DNA from: Betaproteobacteria bacterium
GTDB taxonomy: Bacteria > Pseudomonadota > Gammaproteobacteria > Burkholderiales > Burkholderiaceae_C
Assembly (NCBI GenBank): GCA_009925925.1
Contig: RFQA01000004.1
Location: 1 to 45,569 of the forward strand
Length of the DNA: 45,569 nucleotides
Reading direction: 5' to 3'
Shown here piece after piece: positions 18,982 through 28,088 of the stretch (position 1 is its first letter; each line of letters opens with the position of its first letter). The position numbers and the translations under genes are program-made. Below the pieces are notes generated by a model. That model worked only from the letters and a program-made list of their open reading frames with translations, did not search any database and was not told the DNA's origin.

Positions 18982-19413
18982 ATGGAACTGAATAACATCA
19001 AGCCCGCTGAAGGCGCCAAGCACGCCAAGCGTCGTGTCGGCCGTGGTATCGGATCCGGTTTGGGCAAGACAGCCGGCCGTGGTCACAAAGGTCAAAAGTC
19101 TCGCTCTGGCGGCTACCACAAAGTCGGCTTTGAGGGCGGTCAGATGCCTATGCATCGTCGTCTGCCAAAGCGCGGTTTCAAATCGCACTTGCTCAAGTTC
19201 AATGCTGAAATCACGTTGACTGCATTGGAAGCTCTGGGTTTGGCTGAAGTCAACCTCGTTGCCTTGAAGCAAGCAGGTGCAGTTGGTGAGCTGGCCAAGG
19301 TAGTGAAAGTTATCAATACTGGCGCGATCACTAAAGCAGTGAAGCTGAGCGGTATCGGTGCAACTGCTGGTGCTAAGGCTGCTATTGAAGCCGCTGGCGG
19401 CGCAGTAGCCTAA
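18982..19413 (+). CDS. rplO: 50S ribosomal protein L15
   Basis: L15 is an assembly protein of the 50S subunit that threads deep into 23S rRNA. The N-terminus [20 protein letters not shown] and the glycine-rich [20 protein letters not shown] are diagnostic, as is [15 protein letters not shown]. Two adjacent ATGs (18979, 18982) are possible; I chose 18982 because AGAGG then sits at a usual distance. The length is 143. It ends 22 bases before secY, as in the standard operon. Confidence 0.96.
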   Translation: MELNNIKPAEGAKHAKRRVGRGIGSGLGKTAGRGHKGQKSRSGGYHKVGFEGGQMPMHRRLPKRGFKSHLLKFNAEITLTALEALGLAEVNLVALKQAGAVGELAKVVKVINTGAITKAVKLSGIGATAGAKAAIEAAGGAVA

Positions 19414-19435
19414 TTAGTTTTACGAAAGTAAACGA

Positions 19436-20746
19436 GTGGCTACAACTGCAGCTCAAACAGCCAAAGCAGGCAAGTTCGGCGATCTGCGTCGCCGGCTTGT
19501 TTTCTTGTTGTTGGCGCTGGTCGTCTATCGCTTGGGGGCGCATATACCGGTCCCAGGCATTGACCCCGCACAACTGCAACAACTGTTTAAAGGTCAACAG
19601 GGTGGCATATTGAGCTTGTTCAATATGTTCTCCGGTGGCGCCTTGTCTCGCTTCACGATCTTTGCGCTGGGCATCATGCCCTACATCTCTGCTTCGATCA
19701 TCATGCAGCTGTTGACCTATGTGTTGCCAGCTTTTGAGCAGTTGAAGAAAGAGGGCGAAGGCGGGCGTCGCAAGATAACGCAGTACACCCGTTACGGTAC
19801 CTTAGGGTTGGCTTTGTTCCAGTCTTTGGGAATTGCTGTAGCGTTGGAGGCATCTGCAGGCTTGGTGATCTCTCCAGGCTTTGGGTTTCGCATGACTACC
19901 ATCGTGACTCTGACAGCCGGGACCATGTTTCTGATGTGGTTGGGTGAGCAGATTACAGAGCGAGGATTGGGTAACGGGATTTCCATCCTGATATTCGGCG
20001 GCATTGCGGCTGGATTGCCTAATGCTGTCGGTGGATTGCTGGAGCTGGTGCGCACTGGTTCGATGAGTATCATCGTGGCTTTGCTGATTGTGGTCGTCGT
20101 TGCGCTGGTCACGTACTTTGTTGTGTTCGTGGAGCGGGGACAGCGCAAGATTCTTGTGAACTATGCCCGTCGTCAAGTAGGCAACAAGGTGTATGGGGGG
20201 CAATCTTCCCATCTGCCATTGAAGTTGAACATGGCCGGCGTGATCCCTCCGATCTTTGCGTCTTCCATCATTCTGTTGCCTGCAACGATTGCAAACTGGT
20301 TTAGCACTGGCGATTCAATGCGGTGGTTGAAAGACATTGCCAGCACGCTTAGTCCAGGTCAGCCTGTTTATGTGATGCTGTATGCGGCAGCTATTGTGTT
20401 CTTCTGCTTTTTCTACACGGCCTTGGTATTCAACAGTCGCGAAACAGCGGACAACCTGAAGAAGAGTGGCGCATTCATCCCCGGCATTCGGCCAGGCGAC
20501 CAGACTGCCAAATATATTGACAAGATTTTGGTTCGCTTGACGCTTGCTGGTGCAATTTACATCACGTTTGTGTGTTTGTTGCCGGAGTTCTTGATCTTGA
20601 AGTACAACGTTCCGTTCTATTTCGGGGGAACTTCATTGCTGATTATTGTTGTTGTCACCATGGATTTCATGGCTCAAGTCCAGAACTACATGATGTCCCA
20701 ACAGTATGAATCGCTGCTCAAGAAGGCGAATTTCAAGGCTTCTTGA
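19436..20746 (+). CDS. secY: Protein translocase channel subunit SecY
   Basis: SecY forms the inner-membrane pore through which SecA or ribosomes push secreted and membrane proteins, with SecE and SecG. The 436-residue protein shows ten hydrophobic segments. It carries PGIDPAQL in the first periplasmic loop, [20 protein letters not shown] (signature region), [16 protein letters not shown] in the middle and [20 protein letters not shown] in the loop contacting SecA and ribosomes. The start is GTG at 19436 ([17 protein letters not shown]). It is the last gene before a 129-base gap where many relatives carry infA; here rpmJ follows directly. Confidence 0.98.
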   Translation: MATTAAQTAKAGKFGDLRRRLVFLLLALVVYRLGAHIPVPGIDPAQLQQLFKGQQGGILSLFNMFSGGALSRFTIFALGIMPYISASIIMQLLTYVLPAFEQLKKEGEGGRRKITQYTRYGTLGLALFQSLGIAVALEASAGLVISPGFGFRMTTIVTLTAGTMFLMWLGEQITERGLGNGISILIFGGIAAGLPNAVGGLLELVRTGSMSIIVALLIVVVVALVTYFVVFVERGQRKILVNYARRQVGNKVYGGQSSHLPLKLNMAGVIPPIFASSIILLPATIANWFSTGDSMRWLKDIASTLSPGQPVYVMLYAAAIVFFCFFYTALVFNSRETADNLKKSGAFIPGIRPGDQTAKYIDKILVRLTLAGAIYITFVCLLPEFLILKYNVPFYFGGTSLLIIVVVTMDFMAQVQNYMMSQQYESLLKKANFKAS

Positions 20747-20875
20747 TACAAGCAAGTCATCGAGGGAATGTGTGCGGTTTGGTTACCAGGCAGCGCGACA
20801 TTCAGATAGCAAGTTAGAGCGCTTGTTCCGCGCGAATCAAAGTCGGGACTGGGCGAAGAGTTTTAGGAGAAGAAA
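20747..20875 (+). other. secY-rpmJ gap with a possible infA remnant
   Basis: Many betaproteobacteria carry infA (initiation factor IF1, about 72 codons) at this place; no such open gene exists here. In frame with the secY stop, the gap reads VIEGMCAVWLPGSATFR before a stop. By eye this resembles the IF1 N-terminal pattern VIxMxGxVxExLPNATFR. No ATG precedes it and the rest of IF1 is not visible. The match is short and may be chance. The end of the gap supplies the rpmJ ribosome-binding site (TTAGGAG). Confidence 0.2.
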
Positions 20876-20989
20876 ATGAAAGTTTCGGCTTCGGTCAAGA
20901 AAATTTGCCGCAACTGCAAAATCATCCGACGCAAAGGCGTTGTGCGCGTGATCTGTACAGATCCACGCCACAAGCAGCGTCAGGGTTAA
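20876..20989 (+). CDS. rpmJ: 50S ribosomal protein L36, zinc-binding form
   Basis: This is the smallest ribosomal protein, 37 residues ([17 protein letters not shown]...). C11, C14, C27 and H32 form the zinc ribbon, so this is the zinc-dependent form. It packs against 23S rRNA near the factor-binding region. TTAGGAGAAGAAA precedes the ATG. It heads the alpha-operon genes, immediately before rpsM. A zinc-free paralogue elsewhere in the genome is possible but cannot be seen. Confidence 0.97.
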   Translation: MKVSASVKKICRNCKIIRRKGVVRVICTDPRHKQRQG

Positions 20990-21013
20990 TTGCAAGAGTT
21001 TTAGAGGACGAAA

Positions 21014-21379
21014 ATGGCACGTATCGCTGGCATCAACATTCCGCCGCACCAACATTCCGAAATTGGCTTGACAGCTATTTTCGGTATCGGACGCACCCGC
21101 GCACGCAAGATTTGCGAAGCCTGTGGCATCGCATACTCGAAGAAGGTCAAAGACTTGACTGACTCCGATCTTGAGAAAATCCGCGACCAAATCGCTCAGT
21201 TTACAATTGAGGGTGATTTGCGCCGTGAGACCACCATGAATATCAAGCGTTTGATGGACATTGGTTGCTACCGGGGGTTCCGTCACCGCCGCGGCCTGCC
21301 GATGCGTGGTCAACGTACTCGCACGAACGCACGTACACGCAAAGGCCCTCGTAAGGCAGCTGCGTCTTTGAAGAAATAA
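21014..21379 (+). CDS. rpsM: 30S ribosomal protein S13
   Basis: S13 lies in the 30S head, contacts the 50S subunit through bridges and touches P-site tRNA with its C-terminal tail. The 121 residues show [20 protein letters not shown], the helix-two-turns-helix [16 protein letters not shown] and the basic C-terminal [30 protein letters not shown] lies before the ATG, 24 bases after rpmJ. In E. coli the S4 repressor binds a pseudoknot at this start; a comparable structure is not obvious here. Confidence 0.98.
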   Translation: MARIAGINIPPHQHSEIGLTAIFGIGRTRARKICEACGIAYSKKVKDLTDSDLEKIRDQIAQFTIEGDLRRETTMNIKRLMDIGCYRGFRHRRGLPMRGQRTRTNARTRKGPRKAAASLKK

Positions 21380-21398
21380 TAGGGATTGAGAGACCACT

Positions 21399-21803
21399 AT
21401 GGCAAAGGCTCCCGCAAATAACGCAGCACAGCGCGTTCGCAAGAAGGTTCGCAAGAATGTTGCCGACGGCATCGCTCACGTGCACGCTTCGTTTAACAAC
21501 ACGATCATTACCATTACCGATCGCCAGGGCAACGCGTTGTCTTGGGCATCGTCCGGTGGTCAGGGTTTCAAGGGCTCTCGCAAGTCCACTCCGTTTGCTG
21601 CCCAGGTAGCATCTGAAGTGGCTGGCCGTGCAGCTCTGGAACAAGGCATCAAGAACCTCGACGTTGAGATCAAGGGCCCCGGCCCTGGTCGCGAGTCTTC
21701 GGTTCGCGCCTTGGCTGCGCTGGGTATCCGCATCAATATGATTGCTGATGTAACCCCTGTGCCGCACAACGGTTGCCGCCCGCAAAAGCGTCGCCGCATT
21801 TAA
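21399..21803 (+). CDS. rpsK: 30S ribosomal protein S11
   Basis: S11 sits on the 30S platform and contacts the mRNA exit region with S7 and S18. The 134-residue length is slightly above the E. coli 129 because of N-terminal residues ([19 protein letters not shown]). Conserved blocks are [46 protein letters not shown] and the ending [16 protein letters not shown]. It is followed by an 81-base gap with two hairpins before rpsD. Confidence 0.98.
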   Translation: MAKAPANNAAQRVRKKVRKNVADGIAHVHASFNNTIITITDRQGNALSWASSGGQGFKGSRKSTPFAAQVASEVAGRAALEQGIKNLDVEIKGPGPGRESSVRALAALGIRINMIADVTPVPHNGCRPQKRRRI

Positions 21804-21820
21804 TTTAAACCAAGCCCACC

Positions 21821-21859
21821 GCCACCAACTTTTGTTGGTGGCTCGCGCGTTTCTACGCG
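21821..21859 (+). other. Tandem hairpins between rpsK and rpsD
   Basis: Two adjacent hairpins: a perfect 9-bp stem GCCACCAAC-TTTT-GTTGGTGGC (21821-21842) and a 5-bp stem CGCGT-TTCT-ACGCG (21846-21859). No T run follows, so termination is unlikely. The position just before rpsD would suit processing, mRNA protection or S4 feedback; none is shown. Confidence 0.6.
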
Positions 21860-21884
21860 TCAGATGACATAAAAGGAAGATCAA

Positions 21885-22508
21885 GTGGCACGTTACCTAG
21901 GCCCCAAGGCCAAACTTTCCCGCCGCGAAGGCACCGACCTGTTTTTGAAGAGCGCACGCCGCTCTATCGCTGACAAGGCAAAATTTGACTCCAAGCCAGG
22001 CCAGCACGGCCGCACTTCTGGTGCCCGTACCTCTGACTACGGTCTGCAATTGCGTGAAAAGCAAAAAGTAAAGCGCATGTACGGTGTGTTGGAACGCCAG
22101 TTCCGCCGCTATTTTGCTGAAGCAGATCGCCGTCGTGGCAATACCGGCGCTAACTTGATGGTTCTGTTGGAATCCCGTCTGGACAACGTTGTGTACCGCA
22201 TGGGCTTTGCTTCTACTCGCGCTGAAGCACGTCAGTTGGTTTCTCACAAGGCCATCACCGTCAATGGCGGTTCTGTAAATATTCCTTCTTACTTGGTTAA
22301 GGCTGGCGACGTGGTCGCCGTCCGCGAGAAGTCCAAGAAACAGAATCGTATTGTTGAAGCCCTGCAATTGGCCCAACAAGTTGGTTTGCCCGCATGGGTT
22401 GAGGTGAGCGTTGAAAAGGCCGAAGGCACTTTCAAGACTGTTCCAGACCGCGACCAATTCGGCGCTGACATCAACGAATCCTTGATCGTTGAATTGTATT
22501 CCCGCTAA
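21885..22508 (+). CDS. rpsD: 30S ribosomal protein S4
   Basis: S4 is a primary 16S-binding protein that starts 30S assembly, forms part of the mRNA entry channel and in E. coli represses the alpha operon. The 207 residues include the N-terminal [16 protein letters not shown], then [20 protein letters not shown] and the S4 RNA-binding domain [20 protein letters not shown] with [18 protein letters not shown]. No N-terminal zinc cysteines are present, so it is the zinc-free form. The start is GTG at 21885 with AAGGAAGATCAA upstream. The gap before it holds tandem hairpins. Confidence 0.98.
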   Translation: MARYLGPKAKLSRREGTDLFLKSARRSIADKAKFDSKPGQHGRTSGARTSDYGLQLREKQKVKRMYGVLERQFRRYFAEADRRRGNTGANLMVLLESRLDNVVYRMGFASTRAEARQLVSHKAITVNGGSVNIPSYLVKAGDVVAVREKSKKQNRIVEALQLAQQVGLPAWVEVSVEKAEGTFKTVPDRDQFGADINESLIVELYSR

Positions 22509-22532
22509 TCGTTTCGGGTTTTTGTAATCGTT

Positions 22533-22560
22533 CCTTTGCTGCGGGGCACTGTGGCAAAGG
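22533..22560 (+). other. Hairpin between rpsD and rpoA
   Basis: CCTTTGC (22533-22539) pairs perfectly with GCAAAGG (22554-22560) around a 14-base loop. No T run follows. The 106-base gap is long for a ribosomal operon and otherwise contains only the rpoA ribosome-binding site (GAGAGGAAG). Confidence 0.5.
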
Positions 22561-22614
22561 TACTTCACCAGCCTTACCGATGTAACGAGTCGGGGGTATT
22601 GAGAGGAAGTTTGC

Positions 22615-23604
22615 ATGCAAAACAATTTGTTGAAGCCTAAGTCGATCAGCGTTGAGCAACTTGGTCCGAATCGCGCCAAGGTTGCCTTGGAGCCTTTTGA
22701 GCGTGGATACGGTCACACACTTGGTAACGCGTTGCGTCGAGTGTTGTTGTCCTCCATGCCTGGATTTGCTGCGACTGAGGTGACAATTGCCGGCGTGTTG
22801 CATGAGTACTCTTCTATCGACGGTGTGCAAGAGGATGTAGTTAACATCCTATTGAACCTTAAGGGCGTAGTCTTTAAGTTGCACAACCGCGAAGAAGTTA
22901 CGTTGAGCCTGCGTAAGGACACCGAGGGTGTAGTTACTGCTGCTGACATTCAAACGCCTCATGACGTTGAGATCATCAATCCTGAACACGTGATTGCAAA
23001 CTTGTCGCATGGCGGTAAGTTGGATATGCAGATCAAGGTTGAAAAAGGTCGTGGCTACGTGCCTGGCAGTATGCGCCGTTACGCTGACGAGCCAAACAAG
23101 TCAATCGGCCGCATTGTGCTGGACGCATCGTTCTCTCCGGTTCGCCGTGTGAGCTACACCGTCGAGAGCGCACGTGTTGAACAGCGTACTGACTTGGACA
23201 AGCTGGTTGTTGAGATTGAGACTAACGGTGCAGTGACAGCAGAAGATGCAGTTCGCGCTTCCGCTAAAATCTTGGTCGAACAGTTGGCAGTGTTTGCACA
23301 GTTGGAAGGTAGCGAGTTGGATGCGTTCACCGCACCTGCACCCCGTGGCAACACGCAATTCGATCCGATTCTGTTGCGTCCAGTAGATGAGTTGGAACTC
23401 ACGGTTCGTTCTGCGAACTGCTTAAAGGCCGAGAACATCTACTACATCGGTGATTTGATTCAGCGCACAGAAAATGAGCTGCTGAAGACTCCTAATCTGG
23501 GTCGCAAGTCTCTCAACGAAATCAAAGAAGTGTTGGCCTCCCGCGGGCTGACTTTGGGAATGAAGCTGGAGAGCTGGCCCCCTGCCTCTTTGGAAAAGCG
23601 TTAA
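22615..23604 (+). CDS. rpoA: RNA polymerase alpha subunit
   Basis: The alpha dimer starts RNA polymerase assembly, and its C-terminal domain binds UP elements and activators. The 329 residues match betaproteobacterial alpha. The N-terminal domain (about 1-235) carries [20 protein letters not shown]. After a linker with [20 protein letters not shown], the C-terminal domain carries [20 protein letters not shown] and the [20 protein letters not shown] helices. GAGAGGAAG precedes the ATG at 22615. Gaps on both sides hold hairpins, and rplQ follows, the standard order. Confidence 0.98.
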   Translation: MQNNLLKPKSISVEQLGPNRAKVALEPFERGYGHTLGNALRRVLLSSMPGFAATEVTIAGVLHEYSSIDGVQEDVVNILLNLKGVVFKLHNREEVTLSLRKDTEGVVTAADIQTPHDVEIINPEHVIANLSHGGKLDMQIKVEKGRGYVPGSMRRYADEPNKSIGRIVLDASFSPVRRVSYTVESARVEQRTDLDKLVVEIETNGAVTAEDAVRASAKILVEQLAVFAQLEGSELDAFTAPAPRGNTQFDPILLRPVDELELTVRSANCLKAENIYYIGDLIQRTENELLKTPNLGRKSLNEIKEVLASRGLTLGMKLESWPPASLEKR

Positions 23605-23613
23605 CTCGTATCT

Positions 23614-23664
23614 GAACCCTGTATAGGGTTCCGTGCCACAGGCAGTACCTGATACGGCTGCCTG
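23614..23664 (+). other. Two hairpins between rpoA and rplQ
   Basis: GAACCCT-GTAT-AGGGTTC (23614-23631) is a perfect 7-bp stem with a 4-base loop. CAGGCAG (23639-23645) pairs with CTGCCTG (23658-23664) around 12 bases. Only TTAATAAAA follows, so a terminator is unlikely. The rplQ ribosome-binding site (GAAGGAAA) lies just downstream. Confidence 0.55.
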
Positions 23665-23688
23665 TTAATAAAACTGAAGGAAATTAAT

Positions 23689-24084
23689 ATGCGTCACGGA
23701 CACGGTCTTCGTAAACTTAACCGCACTAGCTCACACCGCTTGGCTATGTTGCGCAACATGATGAATTCGTTGATCGAACACGAAGTCATCAAAACCACTG
23801 TACCCAAGGCCAAGGAATTGCGCCGTGTAGTGGAGCCCATGATCACCTTGGCTAAAGAAGCTACCGTGGCAAACCGCCGCCTGGCATTCGATCGTCTGCG
23901 TGATCGTGACAGCGTCACCAAGTTGTTTGACGTTTTGGGTCCTCGCTTCAAGGCGCGTCCCGGCGGCTACACACGTATTTTGAAAATGGGTTTCCGTGTT
24001 GGTGACAACGCGCCCATGGCATTGGTGGAATTGGTTGAGCGTTCTGAAGAAGTTTCTGCAACTTCTGAAGAAGTGAAGGCTTAA
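23689..24084 (+). CDS. rplQ: 50S ribosomal protein L17
   Basis: L17 lies near the peptide exit tunnel of the 50S subunit. The 131-residue protein begins [20 protein letters not shown], has the [20 protein letters not shown] block and [20 protein letters not shown] near its end. The acidic tail ([16 protein letters not shown]) is common in the betaproteobacterial form. It is the last gene of the alpha operon here; the tRNA-fMet gene starts 22 bases after the stop, with its own -10-like element between them. Confidence 0.98.
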   Translation: MRHGHGLRKLNRTSSHRLAMLRNMMNSLIEHEVIKTTVPKAKELRRVVEPMITLAKEATVANRRLAFDRLRDRDSVTKLFDVLGPRFKARPGGYTRILKMGFRVGDNAPMALVELVERSEEVSATSEEVKA

Positions 24085-24089
24085 TAGGT

Positions 24090-24095
24090 TATAAT
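24090..24095 (+). promoter_or_regulatory. Candidate -10 element for tRNA-fMet
   Basis: A perfect TATAAT lies 11 bases before the first base of the tRNA, the right spacing for transcription starting a few bases upstream of the mature end. No convincing -35 is seen; the region would lie within the last codons of rplQ. Read-through from rplQ could also supply the tRNA. Confidence 0.4.
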
Positions 24096-24106
24096 TCAAG
24101 TCTTGA

Positions 24107-24183
<77 letters not shown>

Positions 24184-24210
24184 ATAGACACGTGGGATTC
24201 CACGACAGTA

Positions 24211-24236
24211 AAGGCTCACCTCGGTGAGCCTTTTTT
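24211..24236 (+). terminator. Terminator after tRNA-fMet
   Basis: AAGGCTCAC (24211-24219), loop CTCG, and GTGAGCCTT (24224-24232) form a perfect 9-bp stem running into TTTTTT. It probably ends both the tRNA transcript and any read-through from the alpha operon. Confidence 0.92.
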
Positions 24237-24367
24237 GTTTGCGGCTCTCACGGTTGATTCAGTAGTTGGCTCAAGTTGCTGCTCCATACCATGCAGCATC
24301 CAGCTTCAATCACTGCTTCGCAGAAGCTGGGCCCCACTTTGTAGCAGGAAGGCCTCTGGGCAATTTG

Positions 24368-25153
24368 CTACGCCTTGTAAGGTAACAGTGCCTTTGCTGC
24401 TTCGATCCGATGTTGTAACGGGAGTTGTACATTCCGCATCACTTGCAAAAGAAACTCCTGAGGTGACAAAGACACTACTTCAGGCGATTCGCTGCAAGTC
24501 ATTCCGACTGAAGAGCTACCCAAATTCGACGACGGAGCAGCTACTCCCTCAACTTCGCGTTCAGTCTTACTGTCGAGTGCGGCCAGTACGGTTGACAGCT
24601 GGTCTGGCTTGATCGATTGCAACTTAGACAAAATGTCAGCCTGTTGGTCCATGTTGGGCGGCATGTCCAGCCAGGGCTCAACGTCAAAAATCGCAGCGAG
24701 ATCAGCGCTTATAAAGGCAGACCAATGTCCTGTGCCATCACGGTCGGCAGGTACCAAGTCCGCATGTTTTTCCCTTGGCACTGAGGAAGCATCTCGCATT
24801 GGAAACAGTCGCAACTGGCTTGGAGGGATCCCAGGAAGATGGCGCAGCTTTAACGCGGTGAAAAAGCGCTCTGCGGTAGTGCTATCGATGTCATTTGCCA
24901 ATGAAAACCAGAGTTGAATGGCATCAGTACCCGAGACAGCGATTGCTGGAGCAGGAAGTCCAAAATCGGTTTGAACCCCGTACCAAGCCTTGGAAAGTGC
25001 CTTCCAACCCAATGGCACAGTGACTTCCACGACGAGCGCGCGCACCAACCCCAATTCGTTGACCAAGCAATCCCCATCACGACCCTCGACCAGGAAGAGT
25101 CGTGAATATTCTTGCTGTAGTCGCGAAGAAATCGTTGAGGTAGCTGAGTTCAT
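24368..25153 (-). CDS. Unrecognised protein downstream of the bicarbonate transporter
   Basis: I do not recognise this 261-residue protein with confidence. It has no signal peptide or membrane segment. The middle reads RALVVEVTVPLGW ... PAPAIAVSGTDAIQLWFSL, which by eye resembles the strand-SG-strand core of archaeo-eukaryotic primase folds. The usual acidic pair and histidine would be replaced (VEVTV; Q before LWF), so any such domain would be degenerate. The end, FLLQVMRNVQLPLQHRIEAA-KALLPY, resembles a helical tail seen in phage small-terminase-like proteins. Base composition is lower in GC than the flanking metabolic genes. It starts 9 bases after the sbtA stop on the same strand, so it is probably co-transcribed. 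Confidence 0.7.
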   Translation of the reverse strand: MNSATSTISSRLQQEYSRLFLVEGRDGDCLVNELGLVRALVVEVTVPLGWKALSKAWYGVQTDFGLPAPAIAVSGTDAIQLWFSLANDIDSTTAERFFTALKLRHLPGIPPSQLRLFPMRDASSVPREKHADLVPADRDGTGHWSAFISADLAAIFDVEPWLDMPPNMDQQADILSKLQSIKPDQLSTVLAALDSKTEREVEGVAAPSSNLGSSSVGMTCSESPEVVSLSPQEFLLQVMRNVQLPLQHRIEAAKALLPYKA

Positions 25154-25162
25154 GGGTCGATG

Positions 25163-26155
25163 TTAAGGCCCTGAAGTACCGACTGCCTGAAACGCGAGCT
25201 GCACATACAGTGGAATGCCGATCACCAAGTTAAGCGGCAAAGTGATCCCGAGTGACATTCCGAAATACAGCGCCGGGTTCGCTTCAGGCATTGAATGTTT
25301 CAACACTGCTGGTACGGCAATGTATGAGGCGCTCGCGGCAAGCACCATTAAAAGCGCCAAGTCCCCAGCGGCCAGACCAAAGGCATATCCCAAGCCCAAG
25401 GCCAGTCCGGCATGAAGCAAAGGGGCAATCACGGCATAAGCGTAGATCCATGGTGTCTGTCCTTTCAATTTGGGAAGGTTCCGGGCCGCACTGAGTCCCA
25501 TATCGAGGAGGAAAAACGCCAGCATTCCCTTGAACAGGCTGCCCGTAAAGGGTTCCATAGCCAGCTTGCCATCCTGCCCTGTCATGAAGCCGATGGCCAT
25601 GGAACCCAGCAAGAGAAACTGCGCACCGTCGGTCAGCGCCTCATGCAGGACACTTTTCAAACTACCTTGTGCAGGCGCATTTGGTGACGCATTGGCCACG
25701 ACAGGCTGGCGCTTACGGAGCTGAGCTGCGATTGCGATGGCAATAATGATGGCAGGCGACTCCATCAACGCCATGGCTGCGGCCATATGGCCACCAAACG
25801 CGTAACCGCGGGACTCCATGTACTGAACGGCGGTGATGAAGGTCACCGCACTCACGGACCCGTAAGTAGCAGCAACCGCTGCTGCGTCAAAAGGTGCCAA
25901 CAGCTTGCGCATCACCAGATATCCAATCCCCGGGATCAAGACGGCCAGTAAGAGTGCGAGCGCCAAAGCCATGGCTACATCCGCGGTAAACCCCGATTTA
26001 GCCAGTGCAAAACCACCTTTCAGGCCCAAAGCCATCAAGAGGTACAGCGCCAGAAAGCGCGAAATTTGGGCGGGGACTTCCAGATTCGATTTGAGAAAAC
26101 CGGCGAGAACGCCCAGAAGAAAGAAAAGGATGGCGGGGTCTAGAAGTGCTTGCAT
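25163..26155 (-). CDS. sbtA: SbtA-type sodium-dependent bicarbonate transporter
   Basis: This 330-residue inner-membrane protein has about ten hydrophobic segments and the features of the SbtA (DUF897) family. They include LDPAILFFLLGVLAGFLKSN at the N-terminus, LALYLLMALGLKGG, YGSVSAVTFITAVQYMESRG and MALMESPAIIIAIAIA in the core, and FGMSLGITLPLNLVIGIPLY at the end. SbtA imports bicarbonate with sodium. The divergent CbbR/CmpR-like regulator supports a carbon-dioxide or bicarbonate role. No PII-like SbtB partner gene is adjacent; the next gene downstream is an unrecognised protein. The symbol reflects family only. Confidence 0.85.
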   Translation of the reverse strand: MQALLDPAILFFLLGVLAGFLKSNLEVPAQISRFLALYLLMALGLKGGFALAKSGFTADVAMALALALLLAVLIPGIGYLVMRKLLAPFDAAAVAATYGSVSAVTFITAVQYMESRGYAFGGHMAAAMALMESPAIIIAIAIAAQLRKRQPVVANASPNAPAQGSLKSVLHEALTDGAQFLLLGSMAIGFMTGQDGKLAMEPFTGSLFKGMLAFFLLDMGLSAARNLPKLKGQTPWIYAYAVIAPLLHAGLALGLGYAFGLAAGDLALLMVLAASASYIAVPAVLKHSMPEANPALYFGMSLGITLPLNLVIGIPLYVQLAFQAVGTSGP

Positions 26156-26244
26156 GTGGGAGTCCTGAAGGATATAGCGATCCTAAAAACAAGCTCTCAT
26201 AAAGTAAAATCAAAAATACTGCAATGCACCATAGGTAAATATCT

Positions 26245-27138
26245 ATGAATATCACTTTCAGGCAGTTGCGGACCTTTCTCGCGTTGGCCGAACAGAAGAG
26301 CATCACCGCCGCCGCACGAACACTGCACGTCACGCAGCCCACCGTTTCCATGCAGCTCAAGGAGATCACTGACACTGTCGGCATGCCCTTGTACGAGGTA
26401 ACGGGCAAGAAACTGCAGTTAACCGAGGCCGGCCGCGACCTCGAGGCCACCGCACGGGCCATGCTCCATGAATGGGACTTGTTCGAACAAGGCATTGCCG
26501 CAAGACGTGGCCTGACTGCCGGTCGCCTCCGGCTGGCAGTGGTGAGCACCGCCAAATACTTCACGCCCCGTTTGTTGGGAGATTTCTGTCGCATGCATCC
26601 AGAGGTGGAAATATCGCTGGAAGTACTGAATCGCGACGGCGTGGTGCAGCGTTTACGCGAGAACGTGGATGATCTCTACATCATGTCCAAGCCACCCGCC
26701 GACATTGATGCAGTCGCTCACGCATTTCTGGCCAATCCCCTCGTGTTGATAGCACCATTGACCCATCCGATGGCGCTGGCAAAAAACATTGCATTGGAAG
26801 ACTTGCTGGCCGAGCGCTTCGTACTGCGCGAAAAAGGATCCGGCACTCGACTCAACACCGACGCCCACTTTGCGTCACACCATTTCATTCCGCGTATCCG
26901 CTTGGAGATGGGAAGTAACGAGGCGCTCAAGCAAGCGGTCGCAGGGGGGCTAGGCTTATCGGTGGTTTCACGGCACGCGTTGGGTCCGGACATCGCAGGC
27001 CAAGGACTCGCCGTACTGGAAGTGAAAGGCTTTCCCATCGTTTCCAACTGGTACACAGTGCATTTACAGGGCAAGCGCCTGTCACCCTTGGCGGAGGCCT
27101 TCATGGGCTACCTGGAGCGCTTCGCTGCGGCGGGGTGA
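26245..27138 (+). CDS. LysR-family regulator, CbbR/CmpR-like
   Basis: The 297-residue protein has a winged helix-turn-helix (about residues 3-62; FRQLRTFLALAEQKSITAAA) and an effector domain. Its motifs STAKYFTPRLLGDF and EVLNRDGVVQRLRENVDDLY are those of CbbR/CmpR regulators, which respond to carbon or redox metabolites and control CO2 fixation or bicarbonate uptake genes. It is transcribed away from sbtA across an 89-base A/T-rich gap, the normal arrangement for a LysR gene and its target. The target and effector are inferred from position and subfamily. Confidence 0.92.
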   Translation: MNITFRQLRTFLALAEQKSITAAARTLHVTQPTVSMQLKEITDTVGMPLYEVTGKKLQLTEAGRDLEATARAMLHEWDLFEQGIAARRGLTAGRLRLAVVSTAKYFTPRLLGDFCRMHPEVEISLEVLNRDGVVQRLRENVDDLYIMSKPPADIDAVAHAFLANPLVLIAPLTHPMALAKNIALEDLLAERFVLREKGSGTRLNTDAHFASHHFIPRIRLEMGSNEALKQAVAGGLGLSVVSRHALGPDIAGQGLAVLEVKGFPIVSNWYTVHLQGKRLSPLAEAFMGYLERFAAAG

Positions 27139-27188
27139 TTACTCAAAGCCACAACCTACAATCCAGCCCTTTTGCGCGCACATTCAGC

Positions 27189-28034
27189 ATGGACATCATC
27201 GTCAACGAAGAGCTCAAGGCTTACATCGATCCACTCACCCCTGAAGAGCATGCTGCGTTGGAGCGAAGCATCCTGAACGAGGGGTGCCGGGACGCCCTCG
27301 TGCTATGGGGTGATGTGCTGGTGGATGGACACAACCGCTATGGCATCTGCCGCAAGCACGGCCTGCCATTCACCACCGTGCAGAGTGCCTTGTTCAAATC
27401 CATGGATGACGTGCACCTTTGGATGATCGACCAGCATCTGGGGCGCCGAAGTGTGTCTGACTTTCAGCGCGGTGTTCTGGCTTTGCGCAAACGCGAAATT
27501 CTGGCGGCGCGCCAACAGCTGGCCCTCGCAGACGCCTTGTCGGCAGAACCTGCGCCGCAGGCGACAAGCGAAAGCACGGTCACCTCAACTCCCATCACAG
27601 ACGCACCGGTTACACCCGCCTTCAAAAGTCGGGAAGACCTTGCCAAGGCCGCACGCCTGAGTAGCAGCCAGGTGGTGATGATTGAAAAAATCCAGAAGCA
27701 AGCGGCTCCAGAGCTGGTGGCCGCCGTGAAGTCAGGTGTCATCTCCATCAATGCAGCCGCAGCAGTGGCTACTTTGCCCGCAGAAGAGCAGGTCGCAGCA
27801 GCGAGCGCCGGCAAAGATGAGCTCAAGCTTGCTGCCAAGCGCGTGCGGGATGCCAAGCGCGCAGCCCGTGAAGCGATGGCTGAACACAGTGTGCCGGCCT
27901 TCGCACCTGACGACGCTGCCACAGAGGGAATAGACCCTGTAGCCACCGTCGCAGCACTTCAACAGCGAGTGGCGGCACTGGAAGCAGAGAATGCGGAACT
28001 GCGCCAGCAGCTGCAAGCCTTGAGAAATCCGTGA
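27189..28034 (+). CDS. ParB-like domain protein with coiled-coil tail
   Basis: The 281-residue protein has a ParB/Srx-like N-terminal domain (about 1-95) with EELKAYIDPLTPEEHAALER and VDGHNRYGICRKHGLPF. A helix-turn-helix-like stretch follows at about 140-165 (SREDLAKAARLSSSQVVMIE). The end is a clear coiled coil (VAALQQRVAALEAENAELRQ). The canonical ParB GERRxxA motif is replaced by DGHNRY, so it is not a chromosome-partition ParB; regulators and plasmid- or phage-derived proteins share this form. It lacks a ParA partner. The start at 27189 avoids overlap with the LysR stop. Its role is unknown. Confidence 0.8.
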   Translation: MDIIVNEELKAYIDPLTPEEHAALERSILNEGCRDALVLWGDVLVDGHNRYGICRKHGLPFTTVQSALFKSMDDVHLWMIDQHLGRRSVSDFQRGVLALRKREILAARQQLALADALSAEPAPQATSESTVTSTPITDAPVTPAFKSREDLAKAARLSSSQVVMIEKIQKQAAPELVAAVKSGVISINAAAAVATLPAEEQVAAASAGKDELKLAAKRVRDAKRAAREAMAEHSVPAFAPDDAATEGIDPVATVAALQQRVAALEAENAELRQQLQALRNP

Positions 28035-28088
28035 CTGGAGTGGTGAGTTCGATAACCCTCGGGGCCACATTGATGTAGCACGGAGTGG

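Noticed and set aside
24300-24330. Hairpin CCAGCTTC/GAAGCTGG as terminator of the sbtA operon
   Set aside because: No T run follows on either strand; it may be structure only.
27189-28034. Integrated plasmid partition locus
   Set aside because: There is no ParA gene, no parS-like site and the canonical ParB motif is altered; one ParB-like domain is not enough.
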